DNA of 64,000 nucleotides from Lepidodermella squamata (Eukaryota > Gastrotricha), in NCBI GenBank assembly GCA_047495785.1, contig JBLDXI010000015.1, forward strand, positions 3,410,001 to 3,474,000. Direction: 5' to 3'. Below the pieces are notes generated by a model. It saw nothing but the letters and a program-made list of their open reading frames with translations. It made no database searches and was not told where the DNA came from. Position 1 is the stretch's first letter, and every line of letters starts with the position of its first letter. The translations under genes and the position numbers were made by a program. Below are positions 36,261 to 50,480 of this stretch, in pieces.

Positions 36261-37367
36261 TGACAATTTTTGTGATATACACGCCAATATCGCTTTCAAA
36301 GATGTTTTCCTTTGTCTGATTCTAGTTTTCTCCGTATAATAAAGTAATAATCATGAGACGAAAAATATTGGTGCATTTATTTTGAAATTACGTCGTCGGC
36401 GGTGCGAATAAAGCAAAAATAAGCAGTGCGATTTTATGATTCTGAAAATTGTGCAGGTCGACTGAATACCTTTCTCAAGGCCCAGTCAAATCATAGGGGT
36501 GAAATCAAAGCAAATCTGTGCATGCAGGCTATATATAAGTGCAGTTTAAAGTGTTTAAAACACATGAATCGAACCCGAAAATGAAGTATATGCGAGAGTA
36601 TTTTTGTCAGAAATTAAGGCGGCAACACAGTTCCAAAAATAATGTTTGTTGGCTATTTCGCCCCATCTTGCTCGCCTCCTCAATCAACCACTGAAAAATA
36701 ATTATATCAAAATAATGAAAAATTTTAAGGAGAATTTTTTAAACCTACTTTTGACTTGTTTCGGGTAGAAATATCAGGTGAAAGGATATTTCAGCCGCAC
36801 AAAATTCGCGTGAATATTTTGACGCTTGGCAGAAAAGTGAAAATTGCTGGCGGAGTTGGCGCGCTTATATAGCCTGAGATATAGGTAGCCTTGGCCAAAC
36901 ACGCGCGACATGCGCGTAAACATGCGCGCGCTAAAACGCCTAAATTATGCACGAGGACGTGCGCTATTGCTGGCAAACACGTCGCGGCAATCGATGCCGC
37001 CGTCGAGCTTTGGCGTGGACGATAAGCAGGTTCCAGCCACAGGTCGCAAACATGTTATTTTCCATATCACCACGTCGCGCGGCGGATTTGAAATAACAAA
37101 ACCACAGCGTTTCACAAGATGTTATGCCTTTTATACGCTGTATCAAAGCTTTATCATCTTGAATTATTAAACACCTGCCAATATCCCGCTATAAATGCTC
37201 CGGCTTCATTCATTTCAGCCTCATACTATTCAAGAATTGATAATAAAATACGTCAATGATTCGGTTTTTATTCGAATTCCCGCGTTCCGGAATTGTTGAA
37301 AGCATAGTAAACAATTTCAAATTTCAAGTTTTATTTTAATTATACGGTGAAAATTTGGCGTGATTTT
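36261..37367. other. Convergent intergenic region
   Basis: About 1.1 kb between importin-11 (+) and the first JNK-like kinase (-). Contains the importin AATAAA at about 36340. Two overlapping frames on opposite strands near 36,800-37,150 are rich in Arg/Cys and lack support. No RNA gene is recognised. Confidence 0.4.
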
Positions 37368-38739
37368 TCAGGTGCTGGTATTCATATAGCTGATGACTTC
37401 TTGCCACAGTAATGACTTCCAATGCTCTATTGTCGCTTCGTTTTCGGTTGAGCTGACGTCGTAGTCAAAAGCCTCGAGCTATAGAAAATTATAATTACCA
37501 TAAAAAATTTACGATTTTTATGAAGATTACTCACCATTCCGTTGACTTCCTCTGAATTATACCACAGGCTGACGTAGGGATGAGAGATCGCTTCTTCGGC
37601 GCTCGGTCTCAATTCTGGGTCGATGTTTAGCAATTTCGCCAGTAAATCTCGAGCCTGAGCTGAGTTCAAGAGGTCAGGGTGTTCCATAGAAGCTGGAAAA
37701 AATTAATCTTCATATCAATTTAAAGAAAGCTGGATTTAACTCACGATCGGGAAAACAGCTGTCTGGGAATTGAGTTTCGAAAGGAACTGGGGTCGAAAAC
37801 GGCGTTTTCCGGGTAATAAAGGTTCTAACCTCGGGCCTGAGGCGGGACATGAAAGCTTCGGTTGGCATACCGAATTTCGCGGCGATTTTCATCCACTGGT
37901 CGACATGGTCCTTACCGGGTAGGTAGATTTCACGTTTGATCATTTCAGCGAAAATGCACCCAACCGCCCAAATGTCAGCCTTAGTTGAGTAGGCACTCAT
38001 TTCGAGGATGACTTCCGGGGCACGGTACCACCTAGTGAAGACATAGGGCGACATTTGCGGGTTCTGGCAACGCGCAAGGCCGAAGTCGAGCAGTTTCAAC
38101 TCACAGCCCGAGTTCTTAACGACGATATTGCCAGGTTTGAGGTCGCGGTGGATAATACCCAGGCGGTGTAGGTGGTTTACGGAACACAGCAGCTGGTATA
38201 ACAAAAACGACAGTTGCTCGTGATGCACATCCACTCCGCCTTTACGAAAAGATGAAGACAGATCGAAGTCCATCAATTCCATGACGATATAACATGTGTC
38301 AAATTGATCATATCTAATAACAGCAAAAATTAGTTGATTTTTGAAAATTTAATCAAATGGGACTTACGAGTTGGCATTTGTGAAAGCATCCAGCATCTTG
38401 ATGATATTAGGATGAGAAGGTAGTCGTCGCATGAGGGCGAATTCTCGTAAAGCTCGCCTAGCGATGAGTTCAGTCTGAAAGGGTCTCAGTAACTTTTTTA
38501 TTGCAACATCTTCCCCGGTCATGAGGTCTCTGGACACTCTAAAAAATGATAAAAAAAAATTTAAATTTTTTAAAATAATTTGTATTAACTTACACAACAA
38601 CACCCTGAGCTCCGCTTCCTAGGACAGTTGTCGGGCGGCTGTAGCGTGGAGGTAGCTCGAAAATAACTTCACCGCCTTTCGTCGTGATCGTATGAGGTAC
38701 AAATGTCATGCGTCTCTGCGGGGCAACATTCGCCGCCAT
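37368..38739 (-). CDS. JNK-like MAP kinase with SPY activation motif (paralogue 1)
   Basis: Five exons, all in phase (38739-38594, 38538-38368, 38313-37745, 37692-37535, 37478-37368), encode 384 residues. Kinase landmarks are the glycine loop [18 protein letters not shown] (ATP lysine), IIHRDLKPGN, LLDFGLARC and YRAPEVIL. The C-lobe reads ARDLLAKLLNIDPELRPSAEEAISHPYV, and the tail IEHWKSLLWQEV matches the JNK family ending. The dual-phosphorylation site is Ser-Pro-Tyr (194-196). SPY is the motif of C. elegans KGB-1, so this may be the KGB-1-like member. MAPKs of this group phosphorylate transcription factors in stress responses. It is the downstream-most of four tandem minus-strand paralogues. 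Confidence 0.92.
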
Positions 38740-40329
38740 TGCTTTGTGTTTAAATTTAAGCAAAAATTTACCTAACAACATGATAATTAAGGGCGTGTAA
38801 AGCAAACTACTTGTCAATAGAGCAATCGAATTTCGCACATCAGGGTGCTTATTTTTTATTGCTATTTTTTAATTATGTTGTAGTTGTGTCTCACAGCACG
38901 TGGCCAGGTCAGGGGAAAACGCATCCTGCCTATAACATAGGAGGCAGGCCATCTCTATTACACGCAGGTTTTAATGAATTATAAATTTAGGCGCGTGTGT
39001 GCATGTGTGGAACGAAAAATTCTACGCTGCGCACCAAAAATTATTGTTATACTAAAAACAACACAGAGGGCGCGCCGCGCTCAGGTGGAAAAATTTTGTG
39101 TCACTCAATAATATACGAAAAAATTGAGTCAAAGCATATATAGCTTTTACTACTATATACCTATAGTAAGCGAGCGCACATTTTATCATTAAAAATGCGT
39201 GGCAGTTTTTTTACGCAAGCTAATAAATTGAATACGAAGTTTAATATTACAACAGAGGGGACAGCAGTTACGATGCGCACTCTGCAAGAAGCTTTTTGTG
39301 TTATATAATAGTCAGGTAATACACAATGTTTTATAAACCCTCTCTACGTTCTGCTCAATGAGCCTGCCTTTATTTCTGCTGAAGAAGAAGCATCCTATAG
39401 TACTTTGCAAGCTAGTATTTTATCAGGCTGCTCGTTTAATAATACAAGCTACATACGCAGAGATAAGGCTGTATTTAATGCCTGCTGTACGGGGCTATAG
39501 TAAAACCGAACCACTAGCGGTGAAAATATACTAGACGAGGAACGAACCAGGGGATGAGATGTAAAGCGTGTTTACTCCTAAAAGAAACGAGGCTAATTTA
39601 GGCTGATAAAAAAATATTATACCTTCTTCTGGTAATTGGCTGTCGACTTTTTGACCGAGAAGAACGATTCATACGTACGCCCGGCCAGTTTTGCTGTTGT
39701 AAAAACAAAAGTAACAAAAATACGGAACTTACCTCGCTATTTTTTCGTGGTGAAAAAATTGATTTTGAAGCGGACATTATTATTATTTTTTATAGCGCGG
39801 CTTTTCTTTCGGGATGCGTGAATCCGGCCTTTATCGCCCGTCGTGTTGCGGAAAAACCTACGTTCCCTGTAGAATACTTGTTGCAATGAAATCTTATAGT
39901 ATTATACGGTGAAGAAAACAATTATAAAGCGTGTGGTGATGCAATATTGAGTCAAAAGCGCTAAAAGCCACGCGTGATAGGTCATGCGGTAAAAAAGAAG
40001 ACGCCTGTCGGGTGAGGCTACGATTATTGCTTATTCCGCTTAACAAGAGTTTAATTTCTGTCGCGGTGCGTGATTTTTTTTAGCCATTTGAAGTGTCAGC
40101 GAGAGACATTCACACGTGATATATCCAGGTACTTGAACAATTTTCTATCTCGCTTCCGCTGCAGCAGAGCCTGGGAGTAGCGGCGATGAGTCACTATTTC
40201 AACTTCCGCGATTACTCATGCTATATATCATTAATAATTAATTGAAAAACCTGGAGTAAAATAATTGAACTCGATTATTGTTGCGGATACATTTTATTCA
40301 GATAGTCTGGGACTCATAAAAATTAAAAG
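38740..40329. other. Intergenic region between kinase paralogues 1 and 2
   Basis: 1.6 kb, AT-rich, the longest gap in the kinase cluster. A small hairpin-capable repeat (CCTGCCT ... AGGCAGG) lies near 38928-38951. A 61-codon + frame at 39636 has no support. Probably promoter sequence for paralogue 1. Confidence 0.4.
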
Positions 40330-43063
40330 CTACGGAACCATAACGTAATCATCTACAACCGACGGCTCATCTTCGGATTTTTCGGATAGAAATGCCTGAA
40401 ATTCGGCCCACATTAAATTTTTCCAAGCTTCGACATCAGGTCGTGCAGCACCTAGATATTGCTCCAAAACATCAAGCCCCAAAAACTGAAATAAAATAAT
40501 GTGAAAAATAGAAAATAACGATATAAGGGAAATCTAACTGCATCGATTGGGGCTTCGGTTTCCGAAGGTTCAGCCCAATAATTGACGTAAGGATGCTTTA
40601 GAGCATCGGCAGCTGAAAGACGTCGATCAGGATCAAGGACGAGTAATTTCGATAGCAAATCACGAGCTTCAGTAGTGCAGAGGGTGCTCAACTCCTCCGA
40701 GTCTGAAAAATCGGCGTAATACGATAATTAGTATCGGAATTATATTAACCTGGAGGGAAAAGCTCATCAGGGAATTGCTGATCGATAGGAATCGCTTGGC
40801 AAGTCGGAGTTCGTTCGACAATAAACTGCTTAACTGTCGGGCTGATCTTCTGCATCATCGTCTCGTCGGGCATGCCGAATTTAGCCGCAATTTTGAACCA
40901 CTGATCCATGTAATTGTCGCCTCGATGGTAGATGTCCCGTAAAAGTGTTTCGGCGAAAATACACCCGACCGCCCACATGTCGGATTTTGTTGTGTACTTC
41001 ATACTTAGAATCACCTCAGGAGCGCGGTACCATCGAGTGCAAACCTTCGGAATTATTTTTATTTTTAGAATTCAGGGTAAAAAATGCCGACTCACATATT
41101 CAGTCATTCTCGTACCGTCATCCCCACATCGGGCTAAACCAAAGTCGATCAATTTTATCGTACAGTTGCTGCAGCAAACGACCATGTTTTCAGGTTTAAG
41201 ATCTCGGTGAAGAATGCCGAGTCGGTGTAGATGATTAACAGCGCATAGAACTTGATACATGACGAAAGACATGACTTTGTGGCCCTGCGATTTCAGGCCA
41301 ACTCGGCGGAATTCTGAGAATGAGCAATCGAGAAGTTCAAGCACCAGGTACAGCGTGTCGAACTTCTCTAGGCTATCTGCTGTTGTGAAAGCGTCCAAGA
41401 GTTCGATGATATAGGGATGCTTCGGAATACGACGCATGAGAACAAATTCGCGATACGAACGCTTTGCCAAAATTTCATGCTGGAAGGGAGTGAGTAATTT
41501 TTTGATCGCGACTTCACGATTTTTCCAAGTATCTCGACATGCTCTAAAAGTCATTATATTTACAAAAATTTAGTACATTTTTTCGAATACAAATTACGCA
41601 TCTAAATTAAATTCACATTTGCCGTAACGCTGGTTACGTTTGGACGTGGTCATTTTGAGATCCCCTAATTCCCAGTCAACACAAATTGCTTTGCGGAAAA
41701 AATTTAATGACTTTTTTATGCAAAACACATTTATGCGCGTCTCAATAAAACTTTGCATATGCTAATGAGGCGTCCTAAGTTCAAACCCCGCCATCACCGC
41801 TATTCAGCTGTCTGGGGCAATCGGCGGCAGCGGATCCACACCAGCGAGCAGGCAACTGGTGACGATAGTTAGCAACGGAGCAGTTACTACGGCGAAAAAT
41901 AAGCTAGTCACCGCCAAAGACCTTTGACTCCAGGAATCATCGACAAGGGAGGTCATTATCGATGAGCTAAATCTCGAACAATGAACATGAATCACGACGG
42001 GAAAGCAAAGATGCCAAAATAACGGCGCAATCTGCCTAGTAGTTATCGATGACATTTCGCCCGATATTAAAAATGATGGCGACATGATCACGAAACTCGA
42101 TAGAACAATTGACGGTCAGAATTTCCAGACTGGTTGTTTTTGGCATGGGAGGAGCCCGAATCACCTTGGAAACCCCCGAAATGGCATCGGATGCTATGAC
42201 TGTTAAAGGCTGGGCGGACGAATGCCTTCGGAGGAGGCATTCTCGAGTTCACCGCATGGAGAAATATTACGAATACTTTCCAGATGAAGCCAAGACGAAC
42301 CAACGTAAAACATCGGTGGCCACCGATGCTCGTAACATGCGCCAATCGCAACGGCCTAAAATCGGCAAACTGGGGCGGCTGCACGCCGTCAAACGCGACG
42401 AGCGGGTCCTTTCCAAAATTGCGAAAATTTAAGGTAGAAAATACGCAGGAGCCCGTGCTGACGCCGCCGCTCCAACCGACATTCAAACCAGCCCCACCAA
42501 GTCCAGCCCAACGACAAACTAATGGAAGCGATTGCCACGAAAATTGCCAAAAGCGCCGCGAGGCGGAGGATTGATGATTGTTAAAATAAAATCTCGATAT
42601 TCCTAAGTTATTGCCCAAATTTACCCATACCTTCAACTAATTTGATAAAATCACTGTAAAATGTGAAAATTCCAGAATTTTCATAATATGAGAGGGTGCC
42701 GATTTCCGATGTCAGTAAAAAATTCTTTCTAATTTCCAATTTTCATAATTTCTTCCCTGATTTTTATAGACCCTAGAACTACCGTATGTCTTATTCCACT
42801 GACGTATCCGGAAGTCCTGAGAATTTTCTGACAAATTATTATAAATCCAGAAAAAAAGTTATAATGGCGTCAAATAGAGCATATAATTCGACTTACATAA
42901 CGGCTCCTTGAGCCCCGCTGCCGAGAACCCGGTAGTGTAAAGTGCCATCAGTCGGATGCGTAGTCATTATCGGCTCATACCGAGGCGGCAGTTCGAAAAT
43001 AACATCGCCTCCTTTCGTCGGCACGGTATGTGGGACGAACATTCGCCGGCTTTTCGCAGCCAT
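40330..43063 (-). CDS. JNK-like MAP kinase with TEY activation motif (paralogue 2)
   Basis: Five exons (43063-42897, 41543-41096, 41044-40750, 40702-40539, 40485-40330), all in phase, encode 409 residues. The first exon ([20 protein letters not shown] ... [10 protein letters not shown]) lies 1.35 kb upstream of the second. It joins with the same phase-2 junction used by the three other paralogues, which supports the long intron. Landmarks are [29 protein letters not shown] and [13 protein letters not shown]. The activation motif is Thr-Glu-Tyr (203-205), the ERK dipeptide, in an otherwise JNK-like kinase ([30 protein letters not shown]). TEY falls exactly at an exon end, so splicing decides the site's context. 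The C-terminal tail is acidic ([15 protein letters not shown]). A candidate ORF lies inside intron 1. Confidence 0.88.
42145..42574 (+). CDS. Possible small gene nested in intron 1 of kinase paralogue 2
   Basis: On the strand opposite the kinase, an ATG-started frame at 42145-42432 encodes 95 polar residues ([18 protein letters not shown]..., [18 protein letters not shown]). A second frame continues to 42572 with a Pro-rich then Cys/His-rich end ([18 protein letters not shown]). AATAAA follows at 42583. I could not find a GT-AG intron linking the frames. A 182-codon antisense frame on the minus strand overlaps and cannot be ruled out. No family is recognised. Treat as tentative. Confidence 0.25.
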
Positions 43064-43531
43064 CTTCTTGAATAAATGAAATTGTAAGGTGAGCTGTTCT
43101 GTACTTCAAGCCTAGAATCTCATCTACATTAAAAAGAGCAGCTCATTCAGGTGGTAGATTTGATGCGCCAGACTTTCAGAGCTCTTAATACACACATTTG
43201 GAAGTGTTCCTGTAATATGAATAGTAAAGCGCTGTAAAAAAAAATAATGATAAAAAAAGCCTCAATAAAAAGTGTGACAGCATTGACCGAGTTCTGGCAC
43301 GAGTGAGTGCATTGTAAAAAGCGATAAAAAATCCATTGTTATCACGTAATCACTGCTGGGGCCAAGTGAAAATGCCAAATTGATTCATTTTAAGGCATTT
43401 TAAACGAAACACGAGCGTTCTCACGATTTTGGACTCTGTAATTTTGTCTTGAAAGCGGAAGTCACAAAATATGTTTATTTTTTATTAGTGAGACATGTCT
43501 AGATCTAAATACATTTTTTCTTGGATATATA
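43064..43531. other. Intergenic region between kinase paralogues 2 and 3
   Basis: 468 bp upstream of paralogue 2 exon 1 and downstream of paralogue 3. It should hold the promoter of paralogue 2. No specific element is recognised. Confidence 0.4.
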
Positions 43532-44853
43532 TTAAATGCTGATTGGTTCACTGATTTGAGGTTTCGTCGCTAAGTAGTCAGTAAATTCTGCCCACATGAG
43601 TTTTTTCCAATATTCGATACTAGGCACCGTTGACGCTTGTTGGCTATCGATGACGCGATCGATTTCTTCTAACCGTTCGAACTCCGGGATCGGCGCCTCG
43701 ACCTCGGCTGGATTACTCCAAACACTGACGTAAGGATGCTTTAACGCATCCTCAGCCGACAGCCGCTTTTCCGGGTCTAACACCAACATTTTCGATAGCA
43801 AATCCCTCGCTTGCTCCATATTCAGAGTAGGATGCTCGGTTGAATCTTGAGGGAAAACGTAGACCGGGAACTGGCTGGTTAAAGATACAGCCTGGCAATT
43901 AGGAGTTCGGGTTGTCACAAAATTTTGAACATTTGGCGCGAGTTTATCCATAACGCTTTTTTCAGGTAACCCGAATTTCGCCGCAGTTTTAATCCACTGA
44001 TCGACATGGTCCTTACCGGGCAGGTAAATTTCGCGTTTGATCATTTCGGCGAAAATGCACCCGACCGCCCAAATATCAGCCTTTGTGGTGTATTCCATCA
44101 TTAGGATAACCTCAGGCGCTCGGTACCACCGGGTGTAGACGTAAGATGTCATTTTCGTGCCTTCGTCGCTGCAACGAGCTAGTCCGAAATCGATAAGCTT
44201 CAACTCACACCCGCTGTTCTTGACGACTAAATTTTCGGGTTTCAGATCGCGGTGAGCTATACCTAACCGGTGCAGGTGATTAACAGCGCATAACATTTGG
44301 TAGACGATAAACGAAAGCTGCTCGTGTTCTTCGCATTGCATGCCAGTTTTGCGGAAGGCGGATAGATCAAAGTCCAGGAGATCCATGACCAGGTAGAGCG
44401 TATCGACATTTTCTATGTTGTCTGAGGTTGTGAAGGCGTCGAGAAGGTTGACGATATTTGGGTGTTTAGGAATACGGCGCATTAGGACAAACTCGCGATA
44501 GGCGCGTTTCGCTGTCAGCTCTGTCCGAAATGGGGTCAACAGCTTCTTAACCGCAACTTTATTTCCGGTAATATTGTCATGGCACGCTCTGAAAAAAATA
44601 GTTCAAAATAATTTAAAAAATTTAAGGCGGAAATTGAAACTCACATCACAGCGCCTTGAGCTCCACTTCCAAGGACCTTGTACTGAGGGGTCAGGTCATC
44701 TCCGGTTTGGATGACCATAGGTGTGTACCGGACAGGTAGTTCGAAAACCACATTGCCTCCTTTCGATGTAGTAATCGTGTACTTCTTAATTCCAGGCTTT
44801 GCGGATGATGCACTACTCATTCCAGCCCGGCGTAAGATCGTAGTTAAAGTCAT
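43532..44853 (-). CDS. JNK-like MAP kinase with TSY activation motif (paralogue 3)
   Basis: Two exons (44853-44645 and 44588-43532) encode 421 residues. All introns downstream of intron 1 that its paralogues keep are absent, so the whole catalytic domain is one exon. Landmarks are [39 protein letters not shown] and [11 protein letters not shown]. The C-lobe [20 protein letters not shown] and tail NPAEVEAPIPEFERLEE ... WKKLMWAEFTDYL are strongly JNK-like. The activation motif is Thr-Ser-Tyr (217-219), not the TPY of JNK. Partial intron loss suggests recombination with a processed transcript. An internal start at the second Met (MSSASSAKPG) is possible. Confidence 0.93.
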
Positions 44854-45811
44854 GATATGAGTGCGAAAATAATTGTTTATTTAAAAACTATTGGGGAAAA
44901 ATAGCGAAACAATGAATCAACTAACAATGGTGAAGGTCAAATTTACAGACTGTTATCGCGCCCTGTAAAATAATTCCAACGTGGCATAACCTGGGAAATA
45001 TAATAGCTAAGTGATGACAAGCTTCCACTGAAAGATGAATGTGCTGGAAAAGTCGATTATATATATAGTGGCTGCGAAAGTGGCGGTGTTTCACAGAGTG
45101 CGGGTGAAGTGACTAATCATCGAATGATTGCATCATAGCCTAGGCCTTTTAAAAAATTATTATTATCACTATAGGTATACATCCTCGTGCTGATACTAAA
45201 GCGTATATATAAAACATATAACCGTAAATTGTGTTTGCGCGCAAAAAAAATTGGCAGCGTGTTACTCATATAGAAGCACTGTAGTATGTGTATCTACAAT
45301 ATTTATATCAGCACGAGCAGTATGATGACTAATGCCTGCGCCTGCCTACCTATCTGCCCATACCTATAGTATGAAATTGCACGCATGAATCATCACGCTA
45401 GCGAGTCACGCGTCACGCGCCTATATAAAAACGGGTCAAAAATGCGCACGGCATCGGCTATTTTTCTGCATTGGCTATTGTCCGGTTTTTATACACGTAT
45501 TATGGCATAATTCCTTTTCCGATCTATTTCCTGCTTATACAAAAACTAAATATCGCATATTTTGTGATTCCAGTGTTAAAAATATTTGGGTAAGTTGCGC
45601 ATATTATCCTTTTATTAATCTTGAATTGAAGAGTGCTGTCGCTTTTACAATAAAAATTCTATAGAAAATAATTATTCCCCGATGAAATCAATTGATGATT
45701 CATTCCTCTAGACATCACCCGGCGCGTGTTGCCTTATTGGTTATGGATGATTCATTTCTAGTGACAATAACAAATATATCTTCTGGACAATAATTTTATT
45801 CCTGTGATTAT
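44854..45811. other. Intergenic region between kinase paralogues 3 and 4
   Basis: 958 bp, AT-rich with TATATATA tracts near 45060 and 45210. Likely promoter of paralogue 3. No RNA gene or repeat family is identified. Confidence 0.4.
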
Positions 45812-47185
<1,374 letters not shown>

Positions 47186-47957
47186 TATTAATAAAATTTA
47201 TTTCCCGGAAATTAATTGTAATGTCGTTTTTTATGATTCAGAAGGCTGCATGAAGTTGATTTTTTTACAGCACCTCAACTCGAGTATGTCTTGTGGTTTG
47301 CAAAACACCTGCTGGAGTGTAAAGAAATCGTTGGAAAATATGGATTTTATACACTGCTGCAAAACATATCGATAAGCACGTGCGCCTCGGTATAAAGAAA
47401 ATCATGCATACATTATGAGGCGTTCGCATCGACTAAACCTTTTTATTAATTATATAAGCTGCTGGAAATGTTACTTTGGGACAACGATGGTTGCCAGTCC
47501 TAGTAAACATGTACTGTATTGAAATAAAAATAACGCGAAATAAAATTGCCGTTCAAGTAGCCCTGTCGCTAAAAGGGCTCGTCCCTAAAATAGTACCTGG
47601 CCCTAATTGGTGAGAGGTCAAGTCAGTTCAAAATCGCAAAAACGTTGTCAAAAATTAATGTTTGATTTTTTTTCAAATTGTAAGGTTGAAATGTTAGTAG
47701 CCCGGTATAGGAACAAATAAATACGGTTAAAGTATATGAGCTTGTCCCGTTTTCTGATATTATGAGCACGCGTCGTATGAAATTGCGGGAACAATTATGA
47801 TAGGGCACAGGTGATGACATATCAGGTTAAATCTTCTCCTTATGGCTCGTGCCGCGTCACATTTCAGCGCGCGACTCCAGGTACTAATAACTGGGAGAAA
47901 AACTAGGAACCAAGTCTTTCCTAACAAATTGTTGCTGTCTTACATTTTCCTGAACCC
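47186..47957. other. Divergent intergenic region
   Basis: 772 bp between the starts of kinase paralogue 4 (-) and the double protease homologue (+). Short frames only. Presumably holds both promoters. Confidence 0.4.
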
Positions 47958-50480
47958 ATGTCCAAACTGTTCACTCTTTTTATATTGTTGGGCGCAAGCC
48001 TAAGCTGCGCTAGTGCTGCTGTTAAGACGCGGCGTTGCGGAGTTCCAATCGAACCGGCCAAGTTGACCGCAAAAGTCGGCATTGACGAGCTCGCGTCGAC
48101 CGAAAACTGGCCGTGGCAGGTAGAAAAAAAAATTATATCGACCGAACTTTATTAAAGAAGTATTTCTGACTAATCAGGTTAGCATCCACAACTTGGAAAA
48201 TGAAGCTTACCCGTGTGCTGGTGTTCTTATAAGTAACCGCCACGTCATCACTGGAGCATGTGAGATAGCAATATAATTTTGTAAAAAATATCAAAACTTT
48301 GTTGTTAATTATAGCCTGCTTCGCACAGCTCGACTCAACTAAAGAGTAAGAAATCAATTATAATTTTCGATTTTTTTCATTATTTTAATCTCTAGACTTA
48401 AGCTGAGCAACTATCGCATTCTGATCGGCCGAACGGATGCAAGTAACACCAAGCAGGGAATTCAGCGGAGTATCACAAGCAAAATCGATCATCCTGATTG
48501 TAAGTATCTTTCAGTCATATTTGATCTCGCCTATCCTAAGCTGCTGCATTTTATAGATAGACCAGAGACGGCTGGAGTCAAGTATGACTCAAACATCGCC
48601 TTGCTCACACTAAATTTCCCTGTTCCTGATAAATTTACACACATCTGCCTGCCTAGCGCCGATGAAGAACCTTTGACTGGTACTCAAATGGTCATGACAG
48701 CGTATGACTCGAAGGATTTCAAATCCCTCCATCTCCGGCACGTAAAATTGTATTCAATGGTGGACGAAGAGTGCGTCCTGAACAATAATAAACTTACGAA
48801 GATGGTCAGTCCCAACACGGTAAGTCAGCCATTTTCGAGCTTTACTGCAACTTATAACTTCAATGTTGATAGTTATGTGCCTTTGCCAACAAAGATGTCT
48901 GCTTCGGGGCGACAGGGTCGGCGGTCGTTGCCAAGCGGGAGGGTCAGAATTTTTATACTCTCTATGGTTTTTCATCTCACAGTGAGTTCCTGTTATAAGC
49001 GAAAATTCTTGCTCATACAATGAAATTTTACAGGTTTACACCGCTGTTTTAACACTTCAAGCAATCCGAATATTTGCACCAAGGTTAGCTGCTTTGTCGA
49101 TTGGCTCAGAAGTAAGATGGGTCAGAAACGATCCCCGGCGGCCGCTGCTGCGAGGAAGCCACGCAACTGTGGAGTTCCGACCGAGGCCGTCGAGATCAGT
49201 GGAGGCATCGGTGACGACGAGCTTGCGTCGACCAATAACTGGCCATGGCAGGTTTGTAGCAATATAATCTGGGTCATTGTTATAACGCATCTTCTGCCAT
49301 AAAATGTAGGTCAGCATTCGCTTTACCAGCGGCAATTTCCCGTGCCATGGTGTTCTCATTAGCAATCGCCACGTCATCTCAACTATTTCATGCTTTAAGA
49401 ACAGCACCACGAAGAAAAAGTAAGATGTCAAAATAAAAATTGGAGAAAAAAACATCTTTTGCTGGATTCCAAAATTTACGCCTTTTGTCAATAAACTCCG
49501 GGAAATTTCCAAATCGTGGGCAGAATAAATGTTTTGAGTCGGCATTTGAATTTAAGTTCTGAGCAGCTCACCTTCAAAAATGAGCTGTTGAAAACTAAGT
49601 TTCGTTGTGAAATCGGAGATCAAAGTTAATAATAAAGTCATTTTGAGTTGCGAAGAGCTAAAAGAATTCTATAAAGTGTCAATGCTCGAAATGTCTAATA
49701 ATGGATCCTATTTAACGACTGAAATTGAGTTACTTTTTTGCTTTTTAGTTACCCACTTAGCAGCTACCAAGTGTTGATCGGCTGGACAGATCCGAGCGCA
49801 ACCAAGGAGCGCGGAATCACACGCAACGTTGCGAGCAAAATTGATCACCCTGACTGTAAGACTTTAAATTCTATCGCATTTTCAAAAATACATGGTTGAC
49901 TCATAGATGGTACGACAATTCACGATTCGAACATCGCCTTGCTCACCCTGGATGAGCCCGTTCCGGCTGAATACACTCCCATCTGCCTACCACAGGTCGG
50001 TGAGGATGAGCTGGAGACCGGCACTGAAGTCATCATGACAGCATACGATTCTGCGGATTACGAATCGCAGCATCTTCGCCATGTGAAATTGAATGCAATG
50101 ACCAGTGAAGAATGCGAACAAATCAGCGATAAATTCGCCACGGTTGTCAGTCCCAACATGGTTAGTGACTTTTCGCAATGATCATGCTAATTTCATTGTT
50201 GTTCTCTCTTAGTTCTGTATAACTTCTGACAAAGATGTCTGCTTTGGTAATTCCGGGTCAGCGGTTTTTTCTAAGCAGAGTGGTGACGATTTCTACACTC
50301 TACATGGCTTCTCATCGCATGGTTTGTTTTTTGGTCGTGGCATCGAGTGTCTTGTAATAATTTGATTCAACAGGTTTCCACCACTGCTTCAGCGTTTCTG
50401 ACCCGACTGTTTGCACCAAAGTCAGCAACTTTATTCAGTGGATAAAAAGCGAAACTGATATACGGATCGGTGACGAATGA
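47958..50480 (+). CDS. Secreted double trypsin-like pseudoprotease (two serine-protease-homologue domains)
   Basis: Twelve exons, all in phase (47958-48119, 48178-48259, 48315-48345, 48396-48499, 48557-48819, 48873-48981, 49034-49251, 49310-49419, 49749-49855, 49907-50160, 50213-50321, 50374-50480), encode 551 residues. A signal peptide (MSKLFTLFILLGASLSCASA) precedes domain 1. Exon 7 runs without a stop through an Ala/Lys linker (KRSPAAAAARKP) into domain 2. Both domains have NWPWQVSI and CTKVS framework motifs and matching intron positions, so the gene arose by internal duplication. Catalytic residues are lost: His to Ser in both (S82, S350), the Asp of DIALL to Asn in both (N139, N404). 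GDSGGP is GATGSA in domain 1 (Ser to Thr, 228) and GNSGSA in domain 2 (Ser494 kept). No Arg-IVGG activation site is seen. Probably a non-catalytic extracellular binding or immune-cascade protein. Confidence 0.88.

Noticed and set aside
36791-37170. Overlapping opposite-strand frames rich in Arg and Cys
   Set aside because: Neither has an acceptable start context, domain or splice partner.
39636-39821. 61-codon + strand frame between kinases
   Set aside because: Short, low-complexity, no neighbours or motifs supporting it.
41775-41800. tRNA B-box-like AAGTTCAAACCCC
   Set aside because: No A box at the right distance and no cloverleaf could be folded by eye.
42088-42636. 182-codon minus-strand frame
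   Set aside because: Overlaps the + strand candidate, lacks splice context and has a composition like an antisense shadow; not listed as a gene.
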